A stretch of 64,000 nucleotides of DNA from Macrolepiota albuminosa (Eukaryota; Basidiomycota; Agaricomycetes; Agaricales; Agaricaceae): NCBI GenBank assembly GCA_027475525.1, contig JAMWFC010000081.1:124001-188000 (forward strand), read 5' to 3'. A program made the translations under genes and the position numbers. Shown in pieces: positions 1-12,377 of this stretch. The notes beneath the pieces are model-generated. The model was not told the origin of the DNA. It saw only the letters and a program-made list of their open reading frames with translations, and made no database searches. The first letter of the stretch is position 1; each line of letters starts with the position of its first letter.

Positions 1-3000
1 TTGCATCATCGTTAGCATAATCAGGGCTCCACGACTGCTGAGGATAGTCGTCGTACGTCATAGCCGTAGGGGTCGAGACAACGGAGCGGAAGGGATTCTG
101 TATGTCCTGCTGTGGGCTAGGATTCGTATATACAGGCGAATTTAGTCGCTGGGTCGAAATGCTTGGGACGGACTCGACAGAATCGTGACCGGCCGAGAAT
201 GAGTGATGGGGACTTGGGATGAGGCGGTTGTGTGCAGCCGAGGAGCCCGAGTCGGAAACATCTTCACTGTTTCGAGACATGCCCACCGTTGAAGTGGAAG
301 ACATAAGTGGTCGGTTCACAGCAAGGGGGGCAGGGAGCATAAGAAGGGCGTTCGAGTCGTGCCGTGAGCGTGGGTTAAGGTATTGGCTCGTGTCTACTGT
401 GCTGTTATCGTTGTAATTAGCCGAGTTTTGTGCATGAGTGGCGTCCGACGTTGACGCAATCGAGTATCGATTACTGTCCGCCCTAGGAGTAACAGTCAGT
501 GACCAACTAGATTAAAAATTATAGAATATACTTCTTTTCATAGAACGCCGAATCCCTCGACTGCGTCCCACTCTTCCACCTCCGATCCCTCTCAAACTCA
601 GCCCACCTCTTCATAACGATATGCGTCGAATCAAACTCTCCCTCCTTATCTCCAGTCTCCGCCTTATCCGCACCCTCAACCTTTCTCGTCTGACCCCACG
701 AGAAATCATCAAAGTGCCAGAATGCATACGCTGGTAAGATACCATTCCAAATCGGGAGCGAAATAAGGTACACAACCATCCATCCGACGTAGGCAACTTT
801 GCGCGAGGTGACGACAATGAGTACACCCGGAAGACCGAGCACGATAGCGAGGAGAATGAGAGGAATTGTGGTGTTTGGACCACCGGGGATGATGGAGGAG
901 ATGATGAGGTAAAGAGTGAAAGCAATGGCAGCAGGAAGGACAAGTGTGCCCGCAAGTTCCATACCGACAACAAATTGCATTGAGAAACAGAACGTGCCAC
1001 AAAGATCGCGGACGAGTACGAGTTCAGCAAGGTTATGAATGGTCGAGTTAATCCAGCGTCTACGCTGCGAGAGCAGGACACGGAAGGTATCCGGGACAAT
1101 AGTCTTGCAGACAGCTTGTGGGCAAAACATATTTTTGCGTTTAGGGAAGGTTTTGAGTAAAAGGGTGGTGAGGTATCGATCTTCACCAAGGAGGAGCAAA
1201 TTCTTCTTGTGTAGCGTGTCGACAACGTTCTCGGAGTAGTGTTCAATAATGTCAGGATTCGCAAGAATAGGCACCCAATATCCAGAATCGCCTTTCGGGG
1301 CTTTAACGCGGTACATACTGAAGCAACCCGGCAAACAAGTGACACCACCAAACATAGACTCGAACGCCTTCGTCATGTGGTGTGAGATGTAGTACTCAAA
1401 GACTGTTATCAAGTTAAAACATTCAAGCGAGGGAAGATAAGGATCCACTTACCCTGCATCATTGTTACAAAGGTCTCAGCCTTATTAGCAATCTTCGTCT
1501 CCCCACAAAGCCCCATGATCTCCTCATCATGCACCATACAACTAACCATCCTCGTCATCGAATCCGGGAACACCTTCGTATCCGCATCAACACACAAAAT
1601 TAGTTCGTACCGATCCGGACTAATGCCCGTCACCCTCCATATTGAATTGAAGAACTCATACTCAAACGTCGTCATCCTCTCGTCGAACATGACCTTTTGC
1701 AAAAAAGCCATAAGCACGATCTGACTGTCACGCTTTCCACGATTTCCGGGCTTGGCTTCGTTCGCCTCAAGCGGGTTGCCGACCTTGGCAACGAGGACCA
1801 TCGGTACGCGTTGTTGCTTCGAGCGTTCAACCGTCGCATCGTCGTACTCGTAGAAACCCGCATACACCTTCGCCATGTTATGTCTTTTATGCCCATCCGC
1901 GATCGCCACATATGAATGAGGCTCGACCTCATGCGGGGGAATAATAAAATCCTTCATCATCCCCAAACATATTTCCGGCGTCGTAAGATCGTTGCCCTCA
2001 CCCTTCACCATTCCATCAGCAATGACAAGGATAAGCTTATGACTATTCGGATAATCTGTCGTCGCAAGGGAGTCAAGTGTCGTGCGTAGACCCTCAACTG
2101 ACTCGGAGTACGCAGTCACGAGGCACATAGTATGCGCAAGTGGGAAATTGAACGGCTCGTAATCCGGCGGTGGCTGGGGAACAACGTTATGAAGCGGCCA
2201 CGGGCAAGGTGATTCGGCAAGAGACATCGTGCTTCGTGATTGGCGATACGCCGGAGATTCCGGTGGCGTGCCCCTCCCATGCTTACCAGTACTCGAATAC
2301 ATAGTTGACCGCTTCCAATTAGCCGTCGATGAGGAATCCAGCATACCATACTGAGTTGACGGTCGCTGGCCAGACTTTAGAAGAATGTTATCTGACGGAG
2401 TGAAGCGTGAGTGACTGGGAAGGAACGTCTTTCGTTTCTCCCTATGTCCAATACCATTCTTGTTGACATTTGGACGGTACTCGCTCGGCGCCGGTCGATA
2501 AATATCATTGGACCAATTCTCGATCTCTGCAGAGCGTTGCATGCGTTGTTCATATGTTTCCCTTTCGAAGTTCCCGATCCTCCAGGAAAAAAACCAGGCG
2601 AACATGACGGCCATGACGAAACGAATGGCGACGACTCCGATAATGAAGATGAGGGAGAGGTAGAGGACGACGGAGGAGGCGACGCAGCCAATACTGTTTG
2701 TGTCTATGAAGCCGATCGTAACGAGGTCCTGTAAACAATGTCCGATGTGTTGTTGACCCGTACGAACAAAGAGCATAGTGAGATCCTTGCTGTCATAAGT
2801 ACCGTTTGGAGTCTTCATGGCGTCAAAGAGCGTCGGATAGTTGACCTGAGCCCTGCTAAGCCAATTCAATTTGTTGAGATCAAGGACGGACCTTTTTACG
2901 ACCATTAACAGCTTAACAAAGGAAATTCAAAAAGACGACGTACGACTCATAAACGGCTAGGTTGCGGTTGGAGTTATGAACATCATCCCAAGTATAATAC

Positions 3001-4298
3001 ACTTGACCCATGGGTCTCATTGAATTAAACAAAGTCTTGGCTGAAGACGTTATGTGACAGCTGAAGCTGGTCTCGTATCCTGTGATATTGGCTCCCTGAT
3101 TCCCTAACTGGCTGTAAATGTTACAGGGAAAATACCAGTCGAGGGAGTTGCCGGATCCAGTAATACTTGAGCTTGACGACTTGGTGACAATCCCAAGGCA
3201 TTTCTCGTTGACTTTTTGGAACAAAAAGGAGGCGTCGTTCCCAGCGGCGTTCCAACTACCATCGAGAACAGGATTCGATTCGCCATCAAAAGTTGAGCCT
3301 ACGGCGGGGTGCTTAAACTTTGAGAAGTCATAGTCGTAACCGTTTATGACGAGAGAACTATTTCCAATGAAACCATCGCCGATCGCACCTCCGTGGAACC
3401 GATTAGGGGGTGTACCGCACACACTTTCCGTAAAGCCGAATGTGAGGAAACCCACTCCAGCCATGAGAACAAGAATGAGGCTGATTAGTCCCATCTTCTC
3501 TCGCCATGCTCGCTGTTGCTCGGGTGAACGTAGACCTAGATGTTCAGAAACGACGGTCATAATTTGTTTCGTGATATTGAGGTTCAGCAGAAACATACCG
3601 CAGGCTCTCATAAGTGCCGGTGGGACGAGAAATGTAATGATAAAGCAGTATGTCATCCACGGCCCACCTGGTCCTGGTCCTCTCCAACAACCTTTCTTCT
3701 TGAGGACATTGTTCGGAATGGGAGTGAGACCTGAGGGGCGTTTCCTGCGAAGGGTTGCATTACGTTTGAAGAGCGCCAAACCGGACTCATGTTGGTCTTC
3801 TTCACGGCCAAGAAGTGAACGACCTCTTCGTAAGTGTTCTCGCGGATAATTACCAGTTGCTAGGCAAAAAGTAAAATCAAAAAAATCGGGCAAAATGTTA
3901 CGACACATACTAGACGGCATTACCCCAATTCCCTGGCTTCTGTCTTCCATTTGTGTTACACGAGTTCGATAATGCCATTGTCGATGACCTGGTTCAATTT
4001 TTTCTCGCTCTGGCCGGACTAAACTCCTCTTTCGGGCCACTCTCTCAGGGTCAAAATACTCTGCCGCACTCTCTGCGTCGGCGTTGGGTGAAAGATGTGA
4101 CTGGTATGCAGATGGCATGGTCCTTTGCCGCGGTTGGCCTGGGCGGTCACCACGTTCCTGGACCTGAAAGGAAACATTGCCTCTAGGACCTTCGCTGGGA
4201 GAGAAGGTCGGGTTCCTTGGTGGACCCTGCGACCTAGACTGCGACTGAGTGGCTGGCCTGGCTGCGCGAGGCGGCCTTTGGTCGCTCCTGTACTCCAT
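1..4298 (-). CDS. Class IV chitin synthase (3' end beyond left edge)
   Basis: Integral plasma-membrane GT2 enzyme that polymerises UDP-GlcNAc into cell-wall chitin. Five exons are visible: 4298-3911, 3859-2944, 2891-1453, 1402-532 and 482-1, with introns of 49-52 nt. The start is the ATG at 4298, just after a pyrimidine-rich leader; a longer reading frame extends upstream but looks like leader. The N-terminus is basic and disordered, followed by membrane segments ([14 protein letters not shown], then a [15 protein letters not shown] stretch), a soluble loop, another membrane pair, then the catalytic core with [35 protein letters not shown] and the diagnostic QRRRW, then C-terminal membrane helices. 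The Chs3-like architecture without a myosin head indicates class IV. After the last intron a Ser/Pro/Asn-rich tail is still open at base 1, so the C-terminus is missing. Family assignment is confident; the class rests on architecture. Confidence 0.93.
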
Positions 4299-4844
4299 GA
4301 CGGCGTAATGGGAATGCTCAGAACGGTGAGTCGACAGAGAAAAGGAGAGAGGTCGGGAAGGGAGGGAGGGAGGGTGTGAGGGAGAAGAGAGCGTGCAAGC
4401 TAACGATGGTTTGTCTCGCTTACTGTTAGACAAACTCACGAAGGCGGCAAAACGAGGTCGATGCCGTTTAATCACCGGACCTTTCCGTTTTCGGCAATGC
4501 TTACTCTGTGCTGTGCCCAACCGTGAAACAAAGCTCATATGTAGTGGTCACTAAAAACTGCTCTCTATATCATCATGTGCATCCTGCGCTGCGTAAGACT
4601 GTTGACGGTTGATGCCATTGATACCATATATCATCGACTCCAACGTGTTGCATGGGTGCACGTTTGTCAAAAATTTTTCGATCCGATCTCACATCTCTTA
4701 GCAGCCGTTTGTTTTCTCAGCCTCCGAAGTTGACGGCACGCAGCGCCCTTGTCCTTACCGCACTCCAGACGTTAGTGCTATGAGCTCTTATCAATGGACC
4801 TTGCCTCGTGCAGTCAATGCTTTAAAAGGATCGCGCATGATTGA
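4299..4844. other. Chitin synthase upstream region
   Basis: No convincing gene. On the minus strand the stretch just upstream of the chitin synthase start (about 4320-4400) is strongly CT-rich (runs of CCTCC and CTCTC), a common feature of fungal promoters and leaders. The rest has no recognisable structure. Confidence 0.45.
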
Positions 4845-6108
4845 TACAAACTAGCAGCGAGGTTACATCGAATCTTTGTGAAATCCTACCGAGTTTCAAC
4901 TATATTCAACCGCCTCATGCCGCCTTCCCCGACTCGAGCGCAGCGTGGATAGAACATGAGGATTACCACGATTGTGATTGCTACTGGGGTTTACAGCGCG
5001 ATTACACAACGAAACATCGACTTGACATTGACACTTTCGACTGGTTAAGTTTTGAACGTACTTGCTCATCGATCATCCTCCAAGTGCGAACGCCCTACAA
5101 TTTGATAACGAAAGTGGAACATGCTTTTTACGGGAAGTCCTTTTAGTGTATGATGCACACGTCGTGCTTTAGGCCCCCTACAGCGTTGAGAAAAAATAAA
5201 GTGACTATTTCGTTCAGTTGTAAATCGGACATGGTCTCCTCAGTAGAGAAACCTCGAATGAAGAATAAAAGTCCTAATCACTGTGATATCTCCTGCAAAA
5301 CAATCCACATTCCGTCTATGCTTCCTTTGCCTTTATTCGAGCAGCTCGGGGGCGAGATTTATAGTTGAATCCGTCAAAGGAATCCCACTGTGCATGCTCG
5401 TCAGCCGTGAGATACCACATCGGAGGACCCTCAACACCAAGTATCTCTTTAAGCTTCTGTGCCGCATCAGGTGGAATGCAGCGCGAGGAATAGTTATCAC
5501 GCAATGTTGCCACTCGCGAATAACAATCACCCGGCAGACCATGCACTTGTAAGACAGTAGTCCTCCACCCAATTGCATGCGACAATGCCTTTTCCAAGTC
5601 AAAGATGACGGGAACAAAACATTTATCTGGAATAGGAGACTCTCCGGATGTCTTGAAGAAGTCTTCTTTATATTTGCTTCTATCGACCCTGGGCAGCATC
5701 TGTTTTTCCCAATGCTCAACTATCCGACTTGCAGGCACATGAAACCCGAAATATAAGACAGGTGGCCAGCGATTGTCAGGTGCAGATTTACGATAGAGGA
5801 AGCTAGGTAATCTCTCAAAGGGTTCGAAACCTTTAAGTATATGCAAGGACTAGACATTCAAAGATATCAAAATCCCACACCATTTCAAAACGAAGACATC
5901 CTGACCTTTATGTAACCAATTGGACGAGGTCGTATAACAGCTCTATTCTGAAATTTCTTAATCTCAGCGGCTGTGGGAACTCTGGGATCAGCCTCCGTGA
6001 CTTGAGAATCAGGTGGATTTGACATTCGTTTGAAATGCTGGAAAGCACGAGGCCATTTAATTATTTATACTCATTTGTTCAACCTAATACGGCCACATAC
6101 AGACCAAT
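4845..6108. repeat. Segmental duplication, copy A
   Basis: This stretch is repeated at 12378-13475. Shared landmarks are the AACTAGCAGCGAGGTTACA-like start, GACTCGAGCG, GTGGATAGAACATGAGG, the entire two-exon gene at 5316-6025 and the upstream motif CAACCTAATACGGCCACA. Copy A carries roughly 180 bp in its 3' flank (about 5025-5200) that copy B lacks. The copies are diverged at the nucleotide level, so the duplication is not recent. Confidence 0.85.
5316..6025 (-). CDS. Conserved hypothetical protein, paralogue A
   Basis: Function unknown. Two exons, 6025-5906 and 5849-5316, separated by a 56-nt intron (GTCAGG...TCTAG), give 217 residues. The start is the first ATG of exon 1 (MSNPPDSQ), and the same start, splice sites and stop occur in paralogue B at 12677-13383. 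The protein is soluble, without a signal peptide or membrane segment. It has a short disordered N-terminus, a compact middle rich in aromatic residues (RWPPVLYFGFHVP, VIFDLEKALSHAIGW) and a basic end (RAARIKAKEA). By eye the paralogues differ at about 27 positions, and most changes are conservative, so both look under protein-level constraint. The D-x-FF versus V-L difference near residue 101 is an in-frame 3-nt indel. I recognise no catalytic motif. Confidence 0.75.
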
Positions 6109-6464
6109 AAACTAAGGGGCCAACTTGAACCGGAGAGGCACATGCACAGAGCACCTCTGCTGCCACTGGCAGACCCAGTATACAGTTTGGTGAAAACAAA
6201 GGACCATAGAGGGCTGATGTTCCAAAATCACACTCAAGTTGGCTATCCGAGTACAGAATTCTCCCCCCATACCTCTGCTCATCCCTGGAGACGGAACAAA
6301 CGTGCACAACGGCACAAATCGGAATGAGAACTGAATGTTGGCAAAAGAATGAAATACTAAAAACGAAAATGAAAAACTGAAGGGATTACCCCGACACCAA
6401 TAGAAAGATCCTTAAGCCCTGCATGGAACAAATCAATGTACTCATCTAGCGAGTGTTTACCTTG

Positions 6465-7069
6465 GCCATACTAATCCCTGTCTCGTAGAATCAGCGTGGT
6501 GGTTTTGGCGGGGTTCTGGGGAAAGAACTTATCCCAGAACTCCTGTTCAAACTTGGCCCAGTCCATGAAACTAGAGATGCTGCCAGGGCACCAGAAAACC
6601 CTCAGTGTGTAGGTGGCCGCTCATCCTGACTTCATATAAGACAAGACCCACACAATTTTCAGCTCGTCAGAGACAAAGTCATCACCGCAGAGCTGGAGGT
6701 AGGTGATGCAAAATTGAAGAAAGTGTTCCTCAGATGCACGGTCACCGTTGTACACATCAGGGGTCACCAGGCACAGAATGTTGGAGTACTCTCTCACCAG
6801 GACAGGGGATTGCACAGCACAAGGATGTTGCACTGGCAGGATAGGTGGCGGGGGATTAGCTGCTGCCAGGGTGAGTTGTTTGAGGAGGGGTGCAGAGAGA
6901 GTTGGAGATAGTTTTGGTGGTTTGGTAGAGATGGGTGAGTTTGGTGGTGTGTTGGGTGAGTGAGGCTTGGGTGAGTTGCTGTAAGGGTGACCTCTAGAGG
7001 CTGTGGCTCAGTCACACAGCTGGCAGAGGGAGATCCAAAGTGTATTAGAGTATGTACTAACAATATCAT
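6465..7069 (-). pseudogene. Decayed Ty3/gypsy gag fragment
   Basis: Minus-strand translation from about 6836 to 6465 shows a retrotransposon Gag core: a segment ending LKIVWVLSYMKSG, then AATYTLRVF and SFMDWAKFEQEFWDKFFPQN, the usual order in fungal gypsy Gag proteins. The frame is broken by TGA at 6621-6623 (where family members have Arg) and TAG at 6471-6473 (expected Gln); both are explained by one C-to-T change on the coding strand. Upstream (6836-7069) is a Pro/His/Ser-rich stretch that may be the Gag N-terminal region. No pol, LTR or target-site duplication could be assigned. It is a relic inside a repeat island. Confidence 0.65.
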
Positions 7070-7081
7070 AATAACTACTCA

Positions 7082-7235
7082 CCTGGCAGAGGGAGATCCA
7101 AAGAGAACAAGTCTGGGGATTCCCTATGCCAGGTTGGACGCTTCTGGGGCTTCTGAAGCCTGGCAGAGGGAGATCCAAAGAGAACAAGTCTGGGGATTCC
7201 CTATGCCAGGTTGGACGCTTCTGGGGCTTCTGAAG
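7082..7235. repeat. 77-bp tandem duplication
   Basis: The unit beginning CCTGGCAGAGGGAGATCC occurs at 7082 and again at 7159, a period of exactly 77 bp, virtually identical through GGGGCTTCTGAAG. Shorter, diverged versions of its first third occur at about 7018 and 7822, and a longer one at about 7881 (CTGGCAGAGGAAAATCCAAAG). The unit is therefore part of a dispersed repeat locally amplified in this island. Confidence 0.9.
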
Positions 7236-8141
7236 CATGGGAAACAACTGTACAGTACAACAAAACCTTAAAAACTTGAAAATTGACTAACCAAACAACT
7301 GTGCAAACAAGGCAGGAAAACTCCAGACTTTAGAAGTCAGAAAGGCAAACTCTGGCTTATATAAGCAGTCTGGAAGCGGTGCTGAAGGGCCCACACTTGT
7401 CTGAATGGTAGCTAAAGAACCAGAGCATCTCAAGGGCTGAGAGTAGTACTAACAGATAGTGTTGAAAGAATAGAAACAGTAAAATGAAATAATGTCAGAA
7501 GAAATAAGAGAATGAATGAATGGAGAGTGAAGAGATAAGGAGTGAGAAAAGGAAGAAATGAGGAGTCTCCTGACAGTTGCACCTGCATTTCTAGGTGGAG
7601 CAGGTGGGTCCAGGCTTCCTCACTAGAGGCCATGGCATCTGGGAGCGCTTCTGGAGCAGCAGGCTGAGACATAGACAATGACAGTGCTTAAAACTAGTGG
7701 AGGAGCAATGAATAGGAGCCGGGAGATATTCAGTGGCTATAGAGGGCTACCAGACCAGGATTAGAAGACTTGTTCTACTGTAAGGGCAACTTCTGGAGGT
7801 TGTGGCTAAGTCACACAACTGGCAGAAGGAAATCCGAAGTTTATTAGAGACAGTAAGTACAACAGGGAAATAACTAATCACCTGGCAGAGGAAAATCCAA
7901 AGAGAACAAGTCTAAGGATTCCTCTGCCGTGGCATGGCACATCAGTGCAGGAGGCAGAGGCATGAGAATGACTGTACATCTATGGTGGCATGGGAGCATC
8001 CCAGAAAAATCCAACAAAGGGCAGGCTATTCCAGAGATCTCTGGAGACTCCAGGGAACTTCAAGGTGGCTGAAAAAGAAAGACCCCTGACAGTACCTCTG
8101 GAATGTGGTCAGTCCATCCAGTAGGCTCGGTAGTTGCATAT
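7236..8141. other. Repeat-derived, no gene
   Basis: No open frame with coding character. The stretch holds a diverged second copy of the 6990-7130 sequence near 7790-7930 (TTGTGGCTAAGTCACACAACTGGCAG and following). The whole interval appears to be decayed mobile-element DNA. Confidence 0.5.
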
Positions 8142-8756
8142 TCATGCTTCAATTAATTTGAAGGTCAGATGGAGGAGGGTCTCAGGGAACCAGTACTCAC
8201 ATAGTTCTGATGTTTGAGTTGCCATCAGACAAGGAGAAGCCCAGGTTTGCTGGCACTTGACATCCTGCACCCACCTCAACCCATCCAGCATTTTCAGGGA
8301 TGGCAACCCCAGACTCTGCCATAGCCCATCAACTCCCTCCTCCTCTTGCATGAAGGCCTGGACCCTGGCATTGCACAGCAGCACCCCCTTGCTTTTCCCA
8401 GTCTGCACTCCCACATCTACCATCCTCTCCCTCCCTTTGGGTTCCTTCCTCCAACCGCACTGCACCGCCTGCTCCACAAACTCCTCAAATCTTGGCATAG
8501 GGACCCCTCCCTCTACCTGTACCTGAACCCCCAGCTCCACTCACCTAATCCCCCCATCCATTGCGGTACTCTCATCCTTGTCCCACTGCACACTCTGGTC
8601 TGCCACCTCCTGGAGCTGGCCAAACTGCCACTCCATCAGGTAGCAGCAGATGGGCCTGTCGACCCCCTCCAAACATCTCCTCAAATTTCCGATCTCCTCC
8701 TCCATCTTCCACACCATAGCCTGCACATGTAAGGACGTGTTGTGTGTGACCTGCAC
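8142..8756 (-). pseudogene. Decayed coiled-coil ORF of the repeat island
   Basis: Two minus-strand open segments (8540-8142 and 8756-8541) encode hydrophilic, heptad-like sequence such as MPRFEEFVEQAVQCGWRKEP and VWKMEEEIGNLRRCLEGV. The second matches the downstream tandem units at 8690-9440, so both belong to one former reading frame, now split by stops and frame changes. No enzyme domain is visible. It may be the structural (Gag-like) protein of the element whose gag relic lies at 6465-7069, but that link is inference. Confidence 0.4.
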
Positions 8757-9440
8757 CTCCTCCCGATTATGCTAAATGGTCTGTAGTACTGCATGGTACT
8801 GGTCGGCCTGCTGAGTCCTGTCTTGCTGCAGCCTTGTGACTGTCACTTCCAACTCCATGTTCCTCAATTGCAGTGTGGCAGCCTCATCTGGATGCCCCTC
8901 CAACAACCTCATGGGGTAGCGGTGGATGAGCCCATTGACCCTCCAAACATCTCCTCAATTTTTAAATCTCCTCCTCCATCTCCTGCACCACAGCCTGCAT
9001 ATGTAGGGATGCATCATGCATAATCTGTGCCTTCTTCTGGTCCTGCTAAATGGTCTGCAGTACTGCACAATACTCGTCAGCCTGCTGAGTTCTGGCTTGC
9101 TGCAGCCTTGCAACCATCACTTCCAACTCCACATTTCTCAATTGCAGGGTGGTGGCCTCATCTGGATGCCCCTCCAATGACCTCATGGAGTAGCAGCAAA
9201 TGGGCCCATTGACCCCCTCCAAACATCTTCTTAAATCCCCAATCTCCTCCTCCATCTCCTGCACCACAGCCTGCATGTGTAAGGATGTGTCATGTGTGAC
9301 CTGTGTCTCCTTCTGGTTCTGCTGAATAGTTTGCAGTACTGCATGGTACTGGTCAGCCTGCCAAGTCCTATTTTGCTGCAGCCTTGCAACCATCACTTTC
9401 AACTCTGTGTTTCTCAATCACAGGGTGGTGGCCTTGTCCA
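8691..9440 (-). repeat. Three tandem units of about 275 bp encoding coiled coil
   Basis: The string AATCTCCTCCTCCATCT recurs at about 8691, 8965 and 9241, giving periods of 274 and 276 bp. On the minus strand each unit encodes the same module: VMVARLQQ, a QADEYxAVLQTIQQ segment, THDTSLHMQAVVQEMEEEIG, LRRCLEGVNGPICCYSM, then LQLRNVELE. The 2-bp difference in unit length and a TAG in the copy near 8770 break the long frame, so the array is decayed. It looks like an expanded coiled-coil repeat of an element-encoded protein. Confidence 0.8.
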
Positions 9441-11630
9441 GACAACCTGTCAAGGGCAAGAAGACTTGGGTGAATATTAGTGACTCACCCAGGAGTAGTG
9501 GGAGCATGCTTACCTGCTGGCGCTTGGAGGGAGTGCTCCCTTCCTCTATGTCCTCCATAGTTGTGCACTGCTTCCCCAGCACCATGGCCAATGGTCCTGC
9601 ATCCCCCTCCAACAATCTTGTGGCCTCCTCCATACCCTCTCCTATGCCCATCAACTTGACCCCCACTGTCACCATCTCCATCAATGCTTCATTAACTGTA
9701 GGGCCAACAAGCTCCTCCCTGCCTGCAGCTTCCCATCTAGTCTCTCATTCCTGTTGTCATCGCTCTCTTTCCCCAACCCTTCCCACTCTGGCCAGACCTC
9801 CTTCACTGATGCATCCCCATCACAAACACTTTCCACTCTGCCCTGTCCTTCCAGAATTTAATAGGTCTACCCAAAGGGCTACCCACACAAAACCAAGATG
9901 GCAGCCCACAGCATCCAGTATGAGCACCACAAGTGTCTGCCTCAGCAGGCCTTTCAGGTGGCACCTCCTTGACGTGAGCCGGCCTCTTGGGCAGGGAACA
10001 TGCACAGCTAGCGCTTTCAGGCACAATAGTCATACTAGCAGAGGGTAAGTGGGAAAATGCAGATACAGAAATGGATGCACTAGCATGTTGGCCTGACATC
10101 AGGCATGGGTAGGCAACAAGGACTCCATAGGAAGGTCTTTGACAGCGGCATGCATGACCTTGCCTGAGGGAAGTCCACTCTTTTAAGAGGTGGCAGGTCA
10201 GGCAACATGCAGGGGTAGAGAGGGGGGCAGCAAGCTAGCTGTACAGTAGTGGCAGGGCGCGGAAGGCCCAGGGATATGGAGCTGGCTCTTAGAGGGGAAC
10301 AACATAGCTGGTTGAAGGAAAGAAGGTGCACAAAATTTGACAAGTTAGGATCACACACGACCCTCTTGACAGTGCATTATGCATCAGTGGCACATCACCT
10401 TGTTTCCCTATCCGGTCACTTTCCCATGCTAATGAGTTTCTAAAATAAATAAAAAATATATTTTAAATTGAGGTTGCAAGATCTAATCTTATCTTCATAA
10501 ATATCAAATTAAAGTGTTGGTGCACTGGTAAGTCACCTGCTTTGACATTTAACATCAAGCAAATACAAAATTGCCTTGCCTCGAGAGTTCATCATTGTCA
10601 CATGCAGAGTAAACGGCCAACCTCTGACATCTACTACCACTACATTGACACTGCCCCTTCTCTCCCCTGCGTCGATTCAGATGAAGGTGTGTTTCCCTTG
10701 AATCTTTTCTCTACTACTCACTGACCCAACAATAGGTTCTTTCAAAACACCGGCGCCATCATATGCACATTTACCATGGTTGGCGTCGTTGATCTTGTCC
10801 TTCTCATCTTCCTTGTGACGTTCAATCTGTGTAAGCCATGTTTGGCTTCTGACTTGAATTGTTGCCAGCCAACTTACTGACCTCACAACAGGTTGTTCCA
10901 AAACACCATCATCGTGTAGTACGAAGTAAGTCTTAGATCCTCAGTCCATGGTAAAGGAACTCTGTTAACCTGTAGTATGAAGTAAGTCTTAGATCTACAG
11001 GTAGGAGGTAAGTAAAGAAGTCTAATCCGTATAGAAGAAGTGATGACATACCCTCAGTCCGTGGTAAAGGAACTGAGGGATTGGATGGAGTCATGCCACA
11101 CATAAGGACCTGGTGGCTGAGTAACTATACAGGACAATCGGGTACGATCGTCCTGGCGAAGTAAATAGTAAATAAAATGAACTAAACAAGGATAATAAAA
11201 CTGAGAATAAACAGTTGAGTCACTGGGAAGTAACCGAGAGACGCCACCGCCACAGTAAGAAATCTCCCAGAGATGAGTCTACGGTGACACATCGGTCTCA
11301 CTCTCCTCATCTTTCTCGTCACATTTGTTATCTGCCGACGACGTCAAGCCATTTTGATCGCCAAGTCAACAAGGCCACTCCTGAAGCCGCCAACACCTCT
11401 GCGCCACATGTGGAGTTGAGGGTGATAAGCTTTTGACCCCTGTGTGAGGTTCAGAGCGACAAGGCCAGCGTGGAGATTACTAGTCCATATGATGGTATGA
11501 TAAAGGAGCTTCTCATGCAAGAGGGGACGTTGCCAAAGTTGAAGCTGGATTGTGTCTGATTGAAGTAGAGGAGGTGGATACTACCTCACCTCAAACAAGC
11601 TGAAACCTAGTTTGGCTGTTTGTGATGAAC
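9441..11630. other. Gene-free repeat-rich interval
   Basis: No ORF with a recognisable product. Short internal repeats are present: ACAATAGGTTCTTTCAAAAC at about 10730 against ACAACAGGTTGTTCCAAAAC at about 10887; GAAGTAAGTCTTAGATC at about 10924 and 10980; and GGTAAAGGAACT near 10950 and 11063. About 10440-10510 is AT-rich. These look like fragments of diverged interspersed repeats. Confidence 0.5.
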
Positions 11631-11995
11631 AGGCAATGAACTCAATACCATCACATGCAGAACAGCCTACACCTCTGCAGGTGGAGTCTTCCCGCAAACC
11701 TCACCCTTTGGATCCATATTCTATGCCTTCATGAGGCTCAGCTACTGCAGACTCTGTCCTCACTCCTACATCTATTTGTCACTATGCATGCCAGAATGGT
11801 GTCAACCTCATTCAATTAATACCTGGTTCTGGAAAGGGCGGACAAATCAAGAAACGTGATTTTGATGCGTTTTTAGCCTGGACTTCTGAGCCTCAGGCTC
11901 AGAATGTCAAGGCAGGTGAGGATGTTGTAGTAGAGCTTGGCAGGACGAGGTATGGAACGTGGAAAGCAATGGTCAAGGTGAGTGCACACTCAACA
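11631..11995 (+). pseudogene. Fragment of an unknown protein gene
   Basis: A plus-strand frame reads through about 120 codons of coding-like sequence, including PHPLDPYSMPS, then NLIQLIPGSGKGGQIKKRD, then VVVELGRTRYGTWKAMVK. It is interrupted by TGA at 11732-11734, again explicable as CGA to TGA. There is no start codon in good context and no downstream continuation. It is probably a relic of a host or element gene; I recognise no domain. Confidence 0.35.
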
Positions 11996-12377
11996 TGTAA
12001 ATCATTCATTAATTCTCCTTTAGAGCCTTGAAGTACCCCATTTTGGGTGAGCAAACTTTGTAGCTCAAGGCAATACTTCATTCAACATAACAGCCCTACA
12101 CAATCTTCTCCCTATCCTCAATGCACACATTCCGCCTCATTATTTAGCTTCCCCACCAAGAGCTGCATCTGCCACTGTTGATCCGTTCTCTATATTACCT
12201 ACCCCTCGTCTATCTGAGAGATCCTGTATCGGGATCCTTGAAACGCCAATCACCACGACCTCCAGCCCCATCACAGGAACAAAACGAACCAGACAGGATG
12301 CAAGTGGACAGCCCCCAAGCATCATTGCCCTGTCCTCCATGCCAATAATGTCCACACAGGAACGAATCGAAATCGAG

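Noticed and set aside
611..2734. Long open frames antisense or out of frame with the chitin synthase
   Set aside because: They mirror the codon structure of the real gene, have no family motifs and would conflict with conserved splice sites.
7082..7235. CRISPR-like array
   Set aside because: Only two adjacent identical units with no spacers, in a eukaryotic genome; a simple tandem duplication.
9407..10048. 213-codon plus-strand Ser/Thr/Pro-rich ORF
   Set aside because: Antisense to and downstream of the decayed coiled-coil repeat, with low-complexity composition and no start context or homology that I can see.
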